Source: Agroathelia rolfsii
Lineage: Eukaryota > Basidiomycota > Agaricomycetes > Amylocorticiales > Amylocorticiaceae
Assembly (NCBI GenBank): GCA_018343915.1
Contig: JABRWF010000007.1
Span: forward strand, 1,860,001 to 1,924,000
Reading direction: 5' to 3'
Length of the DNA: 64,000 bases
Position numbers and translations under genes: made by a program. The notes under the pieces were generated by a model. The model saw only the letters and a list, made by a program, of their open reading frames with translations. It made no database searches and was not told the DNA's origin. Shown here piece after piece: positions 37,311 to 49,435 of this stretch (its first letter is position 1; every line of letters starts with the position of its first letter).

Positions 37311-40082
37311 TTACGACAACGTGGATCTTGTCGACGCCTTGCGAGAACGTGTGTGGGTGTAGATGGGCTTGGACTGCACGGTAGCTGCGACCCGCTTGCT
37401 CCGGCGCAGTGGCTTATACGAGCATTCCCTAAGGCGAGGAGCGCAATTTTCCGTGCCTTTGGCCTGTCCACGCTTTTTCGTAGGCGCAGTCTCAGCCGCA
37501 GTACCATGGATAGCCTCCTCGGCACCCGCACGGTTCGGCTCAGATAATGAAGCCGCCTCGATGATCGGAGTTACGGCAACAGTAAGGCGGGGCGTGGCCT
37601 TACATTGGGACACAGGGCCTGGCTGTGCGACGTGGTCAACAGGAACATCGAACAATGTGCTTTCGCTATCCTTGTCATTATCCCATTCGGGTCTTCCGCA
37701 GAGTGCAAGGAACACCTCGCGCTCTGTAGCGCTAAGCGGAGGAACATCCTCGCTCTGTGTGCTAGCCGAAGTGTCGACAGCTGTGAGCGTCAAATCAACG
37801 TCGATCCGCTCATACAACGGTGTCGTGTACAGTTGGGAGGAGGAAACTGTCCAGTCCTCATCGGATGAATCGGTAACGAGGTCGAACGAGGATGCTTCGT
37901 GCATGAGATGCTCATATGATATCACGTCGGAAGCAGACGGCGCAATGGAGTCCAGAATAGTGACACCGGAAGCTTCCACAGACAAAGTTTCTCCTGAAAT
38001 CTCTGAAACAGAAGGAGGGGTGGGCTGTGTTAAATCCATGCGATCGTTGTTCCCGTCAGCCATGGACCCAGATGTTGTTGGCCATGAATGATGAGTCGAC
38101 ATCTTGTCCTTAACGGGGCTTGAGAGCTCGACGTCTTTCCATGTCAAAGAGCTCTTGCGCTGCTGGGGAAAAGATGCGGCCAGTTCCAACGGAGACAAAT
38201 GAGACGCCTGGAACTGGTAAGCAAGCTGCGTAATCGGGGTAAGAGGAAGCTCAGATACAGGGCTGTCAGCAGCAGCAGCACTGAGAGGCATGCTGCCGAT
38301 GCTCGCCACGGAATCCTCCGACGATGATCCGGAGGACAAGGGAGACAAGCCCTCGATGGGTGAGTCAAACTCCTCCCGCTTTACACGGCTGAAGCTTGAA
38401 TCGAGCGTGCAAGTAGTGTCGAGTGACCAGCCATGGGCAAGCGTGCCGGTACTTTCGTCTTCGCTTTTGGGACCCTGAGGGGACGTATGAATGGGTTTGA
38501 TGTCCTCTGACTCCCACGCGGCAAGCACGCCTTCAACGTCCCTTGGCTCTTCCTTCACGCTGATGCCCATATCCGGTTGAGCGATATCATAAAACGCAAT
38601 GTCTTCCCCACTAGAGCCTAGATTGTCTATATCTGCATTCCAATCGCCACCGAACTCATAGTCAAAGTTGGTCTGGGGTTGGCGGATGCGCGGGGGTGAG
38701 GTAACCGCGTGGGCAGCCATAGTGATCCCCCGCCGGAAATCCTCGTCATCAGAATCCTCGTCGGAATCTGGGGGAGGAGAGGCGACACTGTGTGATAGTG
38801 AGGGTGCGCGGCGTAAGGATTGTGCAGAGGACGAGGCGGCAATGTAGTTGTAGGGCGAGGGACGAGAATAGACATATGCCGAATCCAGACAAGGCTTGTA
38901 GTGTGGGATGGAAATCGAACGGCGGGGATACGGTGGTAAACAGCAATGACCTTCTTCATCAGAAGAGTTCTGACCTACGGACATAGCGTCTTCTTCGGGG
39001 AACTCTTTGGACAGGTCAATAACATTGGGAGAGGACATTTCGCCTGGTGAAATAGAGGATGACTTTGCCCGCGGTTGCAGGCGCAGCACTAGCTTGACCT
39101 TGGGTGGTCGCTCATTCTCAGCAGGCTCTTCGTCACTAGAGAGTTGGCTGCTAGTGGCACGTGCATTGGTGTCATAGCATCGCAGAGACCTCTTTCGCTT
39201 ATCGCCACAACGTTCTAGGCGCCGTTGTCTGTCTCGCACTCGCCTGCGTTCTTTCATGTCCAGTTCTCCACCAACTTTGCCGTTATCAGTGTAATCACAG
39301 AGACGGATGCCCGCCCTTTGGAAGGGACACGGGGCACCCGTGGCACGGGAGAGGTACCAGACGACGGTACCACGACGGAAGTTGGTTAGTCGTTTGGATT
39401 CAACATTAAGTATGACATGGGAGCCACCCTCGACGGAGTAAAGAGCATCATGAAGATCATCGTCGGCAGCAGTGCCGGAAAGGACATGACTGAGAAGCAG
39501 TGGATGATCTTGTTGGGATTCACAACGTGCAAGATGGTTACGAATGTAAGTAGTAATGGCCTGGCCAGCGGCAGAAGGGCTATAGTAGCATGAGAGGAGA
39601 ATAAGCAACAATAACAAAGAAAGTATTAGTCAGCAGACATACTTTGGGCATGGGAGGCCGTACAGTATAGCCATCTTAGCCAAGTCCTTGATAGTCATAG
39701 CACGATTGTCCTAGAAATTTGTCGATACATGTTTAATGAAGCCGCATATATCGAGCATACTCACGACCGCAATGAAAGCACGGCCAATGGCAAGCAGAGT
39801 CTTGTTGGAAGCATCATCAGGGTGTAACATGACCTGGGCAGGCGGGAACTCGGGCATGTCTTGTGGTGGCGTATGCTCAGTACACTTGGTCTTTACTTGG
39901 GATACCATGACAGAAGCTTTCCTGCTTGTAGCAGGGGCATCAGAGGATGAGGATGAAGGTTGTCGTAAGCGGGAGGAAAGTTTTATAACCGAATTCTTGC
40001 GGATGCGAGTGCCATATTGGTGCTGGAGCTGGGACGGGCACTGGGCAGAATTAGAGGAGGCTGGAGAAAGCGGGCCGTCCAT
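37311..40082 (-). CDS. Large acidic nuclear-type protein with candidate Gds1-like winged helix, 884 aa
   Basis: Three exons: 40082-39765, 39710-39643 and 39579-37311, 2655 nt, phases consistent. The conserved block spans the two introns: TLLAIGRAFIAVDNRAMTIK, DLAKMAILYGLPCPNPSAAG, QAITTYIRNHLARCESQQDH, then FRRGTVVWYLSRATGAPCPF. A helix-rich segment followed by a basic winged element is consistent with the Gds1-type winged helix of fungi; I recall this family by pattern only, so the name is tentative. A basic stretch follows (MKERRRVRDRQRRLERCGDK), a likely nuclear localisation signal. The remaining 600 residues are Ser/Asp/Glu-rich and disordered, with many SP sites, and the C-terminus is basic again (PLRRSKRVAATVQSK). 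Probably a transcription regulator. Confidence 0.72.
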
Positions 40083-41850
40083 GTGGGGAATAGGTCGTTA
40101 TCATAAACTGATTTGTAAGATAGAATTCGACCAGCGAGGAACGTATAGACGCAGGCAGGAGGTATGATGTAGGCGAAAGGCGCAGAGGAGAGAGGGGCAA
40201 GGAGAGAAGGAGAGAGGAGGAGAGAAAGAGGAGGTGGAGGAGGAGGCAGATGATGGACCAAGAGCAAGCAAGGGATGCAACCAGACGCGCCTCGCCACTG
40301 ACCGAGGAGATCTGAGATCCGGTTGAATGCTTCCGATTACGCGCCGGCCCCTTACTTTTTATCTTCTTCTCTACATCATTACGCCTGCACACGATAACAA
40401 CAGCGCTGCGCCGTCTCCCCCCTTTTCGCTCCCAGCTCCCTCTATGAGGAAATAGGCCAGGGCCATGGGGCCAATGTTACTTTCTGTGACATGGAACATC
40501 CTATAACTCATATGACTCGCATAATCATGATTTACAAGCACAAGCAGGCTATAGCCACCATGCATATTCTTTGGAGAAGCGGTGGTGCTCGTAGTAACCA
40601 GCTGCCCTAGCCATCCCCGTCCTTCTTCTCCGTCTTCGTCATTTTTGGCTACAGCAGTCCTGACGCGTGCACGGACCATCATCCCTTGACGGCGATGATT
40701 GCATCAGCATACCCACGTGTTTTCCACCTGCAGCCGTCGATCAAGCCGTCCGCTGTGGCACCGCGGCAATTTCCCGCCACCAGGAGGAGCCTCTGTTCGC
40801 CTTGAGGTTGTTCCCCCCACTTAACCCCCTTCCCCCTATGCTCAGTGTCTTGCTTGCCCTGCCTGCTGACCCCCCCTCTCCTCTGCTCTCTCTCCACTCG
40901 GTCTTGTTTTGTAGACCCTGCTCAGGGTCGCCGCAATAAACAATTTACCTTCTTCCAATATACACATGATTCGATCTATGATGCTTTCCGTCATAAACAA
41001 GTAATTCATAATTGGTGCGATTCCTCCCCCACGGTCAGATGAACAGCAACTCCCTGCGGGACATCTGCCGTCCGACGGCTAAGGCAAAAATGACCCCTAG
41101 GCTCTAGCGCGATTTTGCGTCGCTTATTCTTCCGGCTGGATTACAGCCACCCTTCCTCCCTCGCCCCCTCTTTTTCAATGAATGAATGAGTGCCCTTTTC
41201 CCCCCGGTGGGACTCGACCGGCGCACTTCATGCGTGTGAATTGTGAGAACACAAGAATTCATAATTGTGCTTTCTCAGATACGGCTGCTGTCTCATTGGG
41301 CGGTAGAACGTCTTAACTAGGATCTCGGGCGGTTGTTACCCATTGCGTCCAAGTCGCCACTGCGTTAGAATGACACTTATCAGCAGATTCCGAGCGTTCA
41401 CTGTATTCGCCTGGATCAAGACTTCATTACCGTGGCATCCACAATAACGAATCATCTTATGGGACTAATAATACCACAACCGGCTTTATATTGTCCTGTG
41501 TCCGAGCTCACACTAGTCTAGAAACGGAAAAGTAATTGTCTATTATCCCAAACAAATACAATTGCAAGTGTGAATCGGCCAAAGGCAGTATGGTATACGT
41601 CGATACGTACATCATTGGCCAATATGAAGAAAACAAAACAAAGAGAACAGCTAAAACCAAGAATGTAACAAGGAACTAGAGAAAAAAAGACAATTCACTA
41701 TGCTTCACCCGGATCATTAGAGAAAAACCGCCGAGGCGCATTGCAAGTGAAAAGATAATAAAGATAGGTCATGAAACATCTGCTAATAGTACACTAAGAT
41801 AGAGGCAACCTCAGTCGTGAAAAGTGAGAAAGAAGACGGCGAATGGCTTC
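40083..41850. other. 1.8-kb gap, no supported gene
   Basis: Includes a polypurine tract at about 40190-40255 in the 5' flank of the acidic nuclear-type gene, C- and T-rich stretches near 40800-40880, and the histone H1 3' flank. Weak tRNA-like fragments near 41200-41340 were considered and rejected. Confidence 0.45.
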
Positions 41851-42912
41851 TTATGCCGTAGCCTGTAGGAAATAACACAGATCAGCAAAAGCCCTTACGT
41901 AGACGAGTGGGTTGATTACAGCACCTTCTTAGATGCAGGCTTCTTTGCTTTGGCCTTGGGGGCAGTGGCAGCCTTCTTAGCAGCAGCCTATACAACATGG
42001 ATTAGGTTTCGATTCAATAGCGACCATGACGCCACAACACACCTTCTTCTCAGTGCTCTTTGCTGATGATGCTTTACGAGGAGCGGCAGCTTTCTTCGCG
42101 GATGCTGGCTTCTTGCCAGTGGCAGTCGCAGCCTTCTTAGTCTGTGTGGGTGCCTTGGCTTTGGCAGGTGCGGCAGCCTTTGCTTTGGCCGCAGGGGCAG
42201 ATGCAGTCTTGGCCTTCTTCTGGGTAGAAGCAGGTTTTTCTGAGGCCAATGCCTTCTTTGGCTTAGCAGCAGTAGCAGCCTTGGTAGGCTTTGCGGCGGG
42301 GGCCTTCTTTACGGCAGGTGCAGCGACAGCCTTGGTCGCCTTGGCAGCAGGCTTCTTAGTGGCGGGTGCAGCATTCTAATATCATAATCAAACATCAATC
42401 ACTTTCTCGAATATGCTGGTATGATGCATAGTCACTAACCTCTTTGGTGGCACTAGCCTTAGCCTTGGGAGCAAGCTTGATCTTGCCGGAGAGTCCCTTG
42501 GGGAGGACGAAGTAACCCTTCTCCTCGCCGTTTTGGATAGCGGCATTTAGGCTATGATTCTGTGTGCCAGTCGTGGCATCGAGGTTGTATCTGTCCAGAG
42601 CATACTATACAGAAGAACCTATAATCAGTTTCTCGTTGGACTGATATCCTTATCTCGAACATCCAACCCACCTTCTTGATCGTAGCACGCGAGACACCAG
42701 TGCGGATGTCCTCTTTGTTATGCAGGATACACTCCTACACCACCATAAGAACCATATAGCATACTGGTCATTTCATAGCCACATACCGTGATGATCTCCT
42801 TCCAGGACGGGTGTGCAGCGGCGGCTTTAGGGGCGGCAGCCTTCTTCGCCGTCTTCGCAGTGGTCTCCTTCTTGGTGACACGGGTGGACGGGGGTGGGGT
42901 TTGGGACGACAT
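41851..42912 (-). CDS. Linker histone H1, 253 aa
   Basis: Binds the nucleosome dyad and linker DNA. Six exons: 42912-42787, 42734-42672, 42604-42440, 42375-42043, 41987-41925 and 41862-41851, 762 nt, phases consistent. The globular winged-helix domain covers residues 34-100: HPSWKEIITECILHNKED, TGVSRATIKKYALDRYNLD and SLNAAIQNGEEKGYFVLPKG. The long C-terminal tail, about residues 105-250, is almost only Ala, Lys, Pro and Thr (KKPAAKATKAVAAPAVKK), the expected basic linker-DNA-binding tail. The last exon codes for only ATA and the stop. The N-terminal tail is Lys/Thr/Ala-rich. Five introns in a histone gene and presumed polyadenylated transcript are normal for basidiomycete H1. A TATA element lies about 130 bp upstream. 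Confidence 0.93.
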
Positions 42913-43369
42913 ATGGTTAAGTAGGGAAATGTGTCGAGGAGGGGGGCTTGAGACGGATCAGGGGTGAGGGCGGGGAAAGATACGGGCAGTCTTTACGGAC
43001 GGGGTAGATAGGGCACTTGACCTACGCACGCGCCTGGTCCATTATATACTCGCGTCGAAGTTGACGTCACGTGATAAACATATGGGTCGAAATACCTGCA
43101 CTGCCACTGTCAACAAGCACCTACGACATGGCTGTTGCATTATTACATGTATTATTACGCTTGTCCTGTGGCAGACCAGCAAGCGATTGATCGCCCTTGA
43201 GTAGCACAGAAGGAGAAAAAGAACAAAACAGGAAAACGAAATGGATTGTCAAGTAGATATTCGGAACAACAGAAGTAGCTAGCTACAGAGAGAGAGAAAA
43301 AGGTAACTTGATATCCAGTACGTTTGATTTTCCATTTTCTACAACTATCACTCTAAATTTATTTGCGCT
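42913..43369. other. Intergenic, 457 bp
   Basis: The 5' region of histone H1 on the left and the 3' flank of the AMP-binding-like gene on the right. No coding frame. Confidence 0.5.
43042..43048 (-). promoter_or_regulatory. Candidate TATA box of histone H1
   Basis: TATATAA on the minus strand, about 130 bp before the H1 start codon. Confidence 0.5.
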
Positions 43370-45424
43370 TTAGATGTCCGCGACACGGAATGATCCGTTT
43401 GAGGCTACTTTGGCCTTAACGCCCGTCTTCCTCCAGCCTTCAGTGTTTTCCAGCTCATCATCGAGCCCAAGGGGCGTTCCCACAGCAGGACCACGAATCA
43501 AGAGCTCGCCATCGGGGTCGCCACCGGCTTCGACAAGATCATCGGCCACACCAACGAGCTTGGCTTCGGTGTTTGCACTCGGTGGGCCAGTGGATGTCAC
43601 GGCCCTGTATGAGTCGTGCTCAGAAGCGGGGAACGACTGCAGGTCCAACGGATGCGTGGCAAACACGGGTCCAGCAGACAAGGGATTACTGTAGGCAAAA
43701 ACCAATGGGATCGAGAACGCAATTCGCCCGGGCACCAGGGATTTGGTCGGAACGGGGCCTAAGAACACGTGAATTAAGAGAAAAATGAGATGTAATGCGA
43801 TTAGATGATCATGAATGTAGCGTGTGATGGACAAGATTGATCTTACCACCCGTGACAACGACACCACGTAGAGTCTCGCTCGTGTCGCCTAAAACGTGCT
43901 GGCGGGCCGGGGAGAACACCAGGCGGTCCCAGAGACTCTCTTTGGTGATGAAGCCGTTGGCAAGACCAGACGCTTTGTGTCTCCAGGCAAAGCCATGGTA
44001 CAGGGTCTTCTTCTTAGCCTTGTCAAGAATGCTGTTGACAACGGCAGTATACTGAAGGGGGTTAAGGATAAGAATGGTAGGAGTAGGGATGGGGTAAGAA
44101 GACCCAGAGAGCGCATCCGCGAGGGGATCGAGATCGGCCTGGTCGGCTACAACGTGCTTTTAATACCTATTCAAAGTTATAAACTGGATCATAAACCTAC
44201 TTTCTGAAGAGAACACAGCCGATGACTGGGTTGTAGCAAAGCTACAGCCCTCATACAATGCGGTATAAGCAATAGTACGACCAATGGGGGTGCTAAGTGA
44301 TTGTGAAGAAACAATCGTGTCCGTAGAGCCCAAAGTTCCATTGCTTAGTGGGAATAGGCTACGCGTAGCAACAACACCGGCCGTAATGTTTTCGTGAGTA
44401 AATTGGGTCCCCAATATTTCGCCTTCAGGAGCAGCGGTGAATGACACGGTAAACACATCGGTAGGATCTACGGACACGCATGTTAGCAGCATCAAATGAC
44501 CAAAATGGGGGCGTGGACTGACTGGGGGGCTGGGAAATAATCTTGTCAATCTTCGTTCCCTCTCTTTCCAACTCATGCCAACGGTAGATTTTCACTTGAC
44601 TGGCGACCGTGGCGAGGTGAGAAGGCTCGGGCTCGCCAAGGACGATAATCTTGTGGTGTCCATGTTCATTTGAATCGTAAATGAGCTCCAGGATGTTAGG
44701 AAGGAGATTGGCATCTGCAATGATTACATCTGGGGGGTGCGACTCCAGCACGGGAGACAAAAGAGTTGACTCAGAAACAGTGAATGAGGGAATGGAATGG
44801 GATGCAAGAGCGAGGTCCGTGATGAGAAACTCTAAATAACTCATGAGTCACCGCCAGCGGACTAACGGCTACTGGAGTACTCACCGAGACTGTCGTTCAA
44901 GAGCAACAAAACGTTCGAGTCCCTTGGTGTCAAACCCACGACGCGAACAAGACTGCTACCCAAGGCAGCAATGCGTTCTTGCAGCTGGGCATTGGTTGTC
45001 TACGTAATCCATCCAGGTCAGTCTGTGTGAAAAGTGGAAGGTGTCTTGGCAAATGCAATAACCTTGGTCGACCAGAGTGTCCTGCGAGCGTCAAAGTCAG
45101 CCCGGAGCAGATGAGAGATTAGCTGGATTTCGTTCGCCGGCCTTGGTGCCAGCTGTGATGATTATACAAAGTTGGAAGCATTAGAACTCGTCATTACAGG
45201 AAGCAGTATATGCATACTCGGCCTTGGGAACCAGTAGAGTAGTTTCTATAAACTGCACTCTCGTCTTTGTTGCGCACCCGGGAGACGTCACTTTGTCGCC
45301 CAAGGATAAGCGGGTGGAGGAGGGGCTGAGGCCGGTAGAGATTGGAGAGAAGGAAGACGGTGACGCCCACAAGACCGAGCAATACGGTCAAGTCGTCTGT
45401 CTTGAGCAAGTCCGACACACCCAT
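43370..45424 (-). CDS. Degenerate AMP-binding (acyl-CoA synthetase-like) protein, probable pseudoenzyme
   Basis: Exon 1 is 45424-45218, with at least five more. The N-terminus has a membrane segment (LTVLLGLVGVTVFLLSNLY), then LLHPLILGRQSDVSRVRNKD, as in membrane-bound long-chain acyl-CoA ligases. The fold continues with LQERIAALGSSLVRVVGLTP, IADANLLPNILELIYDS, THENITAGVVATRSLFPL and the C-terminal GELLIRGPAVGTPLGLDDEL. Two catalytic motifs are broken. The P-loop, normally like TSGTTGxPKG, reads FTAAPEGEILG, without its invariant Lys or Gly cluster. The WxxTGD motif reads WRKTGV. The protein then stops about 14 residues later, so the C-terminal lid domain with the A10 lysine is missing. One splice join near 44160-44210 could not be closed in frame with a GT-AG pair. 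It may be a non-catalytic lipid or membrane protein, or a decaying gene. Confidence 0.7.
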
Positions 45425-45678
45425 TGTGAACGGGCAGTGCAATGGGAACTAGAGCGATACTGCTGCTGGGACTCAGAGGAGGATTTGGACCAGGGCAAGG
45501 ATGATGCTTGTGTGAAGGCCCGTGAAGCGAGTATTACTGTATCTACCTACCTTACACTTATGTACTTACACTAGAACCGGCAAGACCGCTGATCCGAGCC
45601 ACGCTAACAGGCGCCTCGCACTGCCTCGTAACGCCCGCTGACCTTGCTCATCAACTCCTTGTGCTATCTCAACGGCAA
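45425..45678. promoter_or_regulatory. Divergent promoter, 254 bp
   Basis: The AMP-binding-like gene (-) and Tel2 (+) are transcribed away from each other across 254 bp. Confidence 0.5.
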
Positions 45679-48600
45679 ATGTCTTCTTCTGAGTCGCCAG
45701 CTGTCACTCAGATAAGAGAGATCACCACGCGATTAGGACAGCCTATCCTAGATATTAAAGTTCTCAAGTCACTACTCGCAGCGCCCTTGGCGGCTTTTGG
45801 CCTGCTGCCTCCTCAATGTCGCCGCCATAACACAAGCCCCATGTCAGGGAGCATTAATCTATCTCGACATGTGCCTGCCCTCCAAAGGGTTATACTCGAC
45901 AAAATATATCCCACTTGGGAACATGCCCTTGCCCAGGACAATGAAATAATCCTTCTTGAGCAATACTTCTGTCCTGACAGCTTCTCTTATGCATCGTTTG
46001 CTGCTGGACAGATCAGCCTGCTTGCATACTCTACGATCCTGTCATTGCCCTTGTCAAATACCACTGTGTCCCTATTGGCTCGTCTGACTCGCGAGTATCC
46101 AGTCGATAGGCTCCATTCAGCCGTTATATCTACGCGCAATAACACGCCTTATACTCGCGGCGAGGTTACTTGGGAAGATTGCGTACGAAATCTATGTGCT
46201 GTGCCATCCAAGGTAGCAAATTTTGTGGGTCGTGATGGGGACATGCCGGACGTATTGGAGCATCAAGCCTATTTTACTAACCTGAGCATCCGCTGTGAGC
46301 ATCTAGTCCAATCGTTGTCCCTCAATCCATCCAAAGGTGCGATTTGTCGTTACTACGGCCCTTCCAACTAGCTATTGATGTCAAAACGAGAACAGATGTT
46401 GTGGATAACATAGCATATATCCTAATAAAACTCGTAAACTTGGGGATATTCCCACCGACATTACCGACCCTGCGCTCTCAGTCATCCTTTTTTCAAGCAA
46501 ATCTACTCCGAATAAGAGCAAAGCTTGGCGATGATACCTATTCAAGGCTTTGGAACCGAATATTTTCATCGATATCAAATGCGTCTGCCCTAAGAGCTAT
46601 TGTAACATCATGTATTCCCGCTTTGGATAAGCCATCGCCCGTCCTATCTAGCGAGCGTGTAGTCCGCTCCCGAGTAAAGAAGGAAGCTCTCATTTTAAGA
46701 CGACTCTTTGGTTCTTTTACGGAAGACAATGACGACCTGTGGCCATGTATCTGGGCGGTAATCCAAGGAAGAGACTGGGATGAAGGTCATGCTCGAATCT
46801 TCGTCTGCTGGGCTGCAGACGAGGGAACGCAATCTAATATAAAGTGTACGTAAACATAATTAATGCGCTCTACTTCCTCTCTTTATTCCTTTCTCACAAT
46901 TCCGACAGCGCTTGAAGCACTTGTAGATAAAACGGTGGATTTATGGTCATCTCCAGAACACATCAGTCATTCGCTCCTGTCTAGACATCGTTGTACGAAT
47001 CAATTTTTTTTTATCCAGTTCTCGCACCCAAACAATGACTGAGTCCGATAATTATCTGTAAGACATCACGTCTTTATTCCTCTTGCTCGTCTCGTATCTC
47101 CCTCGATCTTCCTCAAAACCCATTTCGCTCGCTATGTCTCCTGCACTGGTGTCTGGCGTGAGCGGGTACATTTCACATATGGACCAATCGGTTCGACGAT
47201 GTGGCATGCTCGTCGCTGAAGTCGTTGCCCAACGTGCGGGGAAGAAGCTGGATTTTGGTGATTGGGAAGGCGAGGATCACGGCAAACCGTGGGCCCGGCA
47301 GCTGCGATCGCTCTTAGAGGCGTGTGATGCGGACTCAGAGCCTCTCCCCGATGAAGAGCCTCCTGAAGGTGCTGCCGAGCCAGAACCTGTAATCATAGAC
47401 GACCAGAAGTTAAAGAAGGAAGAAGCACAACGGGTGACTGCTGCGGCCCCACGAGAAGTGGACTCTGACGATGAATCGTTGGTTGGTTACACTTCCGATG
47501 CATCTTCGCGTTCTGCTTCCCCAACACCATCGGAAATGGAAGATATGGAGAAGGAGCCTACGCTAGGTGTTGGAAAAAAGAAGATTCCACGACCAGTTTA
47601 TCTTGCTCAGCTGGGCGAGCTGCTTAGGAGCAGGGGTGGCGTGGGTTCCAAGGATGAAGAAGAAGAGGCTAACAAGATAGAGATGGCTCTTGACTGCGCT
47701 GAAGAGCTGATTCGGAGGAAGAAGGATTATGGGACTGAGCTAGGTGCGATCCAATAGTAACATAAGTTTGGACATCTGATACTCAATTGATTATGGCAGA
47801 GGAGAATGCAGTCAACATTGGCTATGGTCTTGTTGGCTTACAAGATAACTTTGAACTTCCTAACTTCTCTGAGAAGAGACAAAGGGCTGTGACCGCACTC
47901 GTTGCCTGCTGCCCGCGGAAAGCTGCTCCGTGATCAATCTTACTTTTTTAATTTATTTTTCTCATGCTCATCCGGATTGAATACAGGGCTTTAATTGAAG
48001 AATTCTTCAAAAACCAGTACTCTGCCGATCAGCGATATGTCATCATGAATGCACTTGCCCTCGCGGCTCGTGAACTAGCCTCTTTACCAATCCCCGAATC
48101 GTCGAAGCCCCTGCCGATTGACAAGGCACCGTTTGCAAGCAAGATGCTTCCTGGGCATTTGCATCAACGCTACATCCAAAACCAAGCCACGACCACAGTC
48201 GAACACTTATCCGCCACACTCAGCCGGGCAGCTATACAAAGCACGCAAGAAGCAAACGCCGACAAGGTCCCGGAACTCGTTCGTGAGCGTCGTCTGCGGA
48301 TCAGACCATCTTCAAAAATCAGTGAAGTAGCTACTTCAAAGGGCCCAACTGCTCAATTCTCACAAGCTCCAGCTGCAACTCCGACCACCTTCACAGAGGT
48401 TGCCGCGGAGTTCTTCGTTATGCCTCTCATTAACCGTTTTTGGCTCTTCCTCCGCGATGAACAGACGAGGGAGGCACGAACAGAGCATCATGAAGCTTTG
48501 CATAGATATCGTGGCGCCGGGACGGGCCTTATTTTGAACGCACTTATCCTTGCGCAGCTGCTGCGTACCTTGTCCATCCTAGTGCATGCTGCCCAGAATG

Positions 48601-49007
48601 CTTTGGAATGGCTCGCGATCATCGCACCCGAAGCGCTGGAGGTTGCCATCACTGTTGGTACGAGACCGATGTCTCTCGTAGAGAATCAGAGTAGCAAAGA
48701 AGATAATGAGTCCGACAAAGGCAAGGACGCCTCGATTCTCACAGCGAGCCTTGAACTCGCCCTGGTCATTCTGGATGGTTCGCTCGAACGAGACGGTGGG
48801 CGGACGTTGAGTCTGGAACATACGATGCTGCTTTTGGGTGCGAAGGAATGGGCTGAGACTATTTTTGAGCAGTTGGAAAAAGGTGTCAGGATCGAAGGCG
48901 GAGGCGGAATGCAGGAAATGGGTCTCAAGCGAGCGGCTGCCGGTGTCCTTCTCAAGCTTGAAGAGATTACGTCCAAATGGCGACAGTCCATGATTGATAT
49001 GAGATGA
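45679..49007 (+). CDS. TEL2: Telomere length regulation protein Tel2 (TELO2), TTT complex
   Basis: With Tti1 and Tti2 it stabilises PIKK kinases (ATM/Tel1, ATR/Mec1, TOR). About six exons, roughly 1,010 aa. Exon 1 is 45679-46336. The helical-repeat N-terminus includes SLLAAPLAAFGLLPPQCRR, LDKIYPTWEHALAQDNEI and the segment TWEDCVRNLCAVPSKVANFV, typical of Tel2. The conserved C-terminal half has SPALVSGVSGYISHMDQSV, RRCGMLVAEVVAQRAGKKLD, FGDWEGEDHG, a long acidic loop (VDSDDESLVGYTSDASSRS), then KIPRPVYLAQLGELLRS, ENAVNIGYGLVGLQDNFEL and ALVACCPRKAAPALIEEFF. The intron at 46337-46371 is only 35 nt, near the lower limit for splicing. The start at 45679 is the first ATG in frame. Confidence 0.9.
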
Positions 49008-49355
49008 GGTGTTAACACACTGGAGTTTTGTACGCTACTCTTGGAAAGACATACAATTATGTACTGGTAGTACTGTATTTGCACTTATTGATGTGATCTG
49101 TAATAACCATGATATTGATAGAAACGTTTCTTCACGATATTCCATGCGTCAAGTTGGCGTTTCTAAAGATAACCGGATTACCGATGAATTGTCGAATTCT
49201 TACCTCATGTTGGATTTGATCTGTTCATGATAATCACTTCATACAGATTAGATGGATGATAGATGTTCACGTGATATTTTGATCTGGTGGTTTTTGCAAA
49301 CAGCCGATCTTATTTCCAAATGGAGCGACACTCGGCCTGTAAAGCTACCCAGAGG

Positions 49356-49360
49356 TATAA
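49356..49360 (+). promoter_or_regulatory. Candidate TATA box of NDK gene
   Basis: AGAGGTATAAGAG lies 76 bp upstream of the nucleoside diphosphate kinase start, followed by a pyrimidine-rich leader (CTGCTCTCTTTCTTTCACAT). This layout is typical of a highly expressed fungal gene. Confidence 0.5.
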
Positions 49361-49435
49361 GAGATGCGACTGATAATCCTTTGGTTTTTACTGCTCTCTT
49401 TCTTTCACATCCTCCCTTTCCAAACTCCTGAAACC

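Noticed and set aside
41195..41345. tRNA-like fragments (GGTCGAGTCC on minus; GGCGGTAGAACGTCTTAACTA on plus)
   Set aside because: Neither strand gives a full cloverleaf; the T-loop lacks the expected GTTCRA and acceptor arms do not pair.
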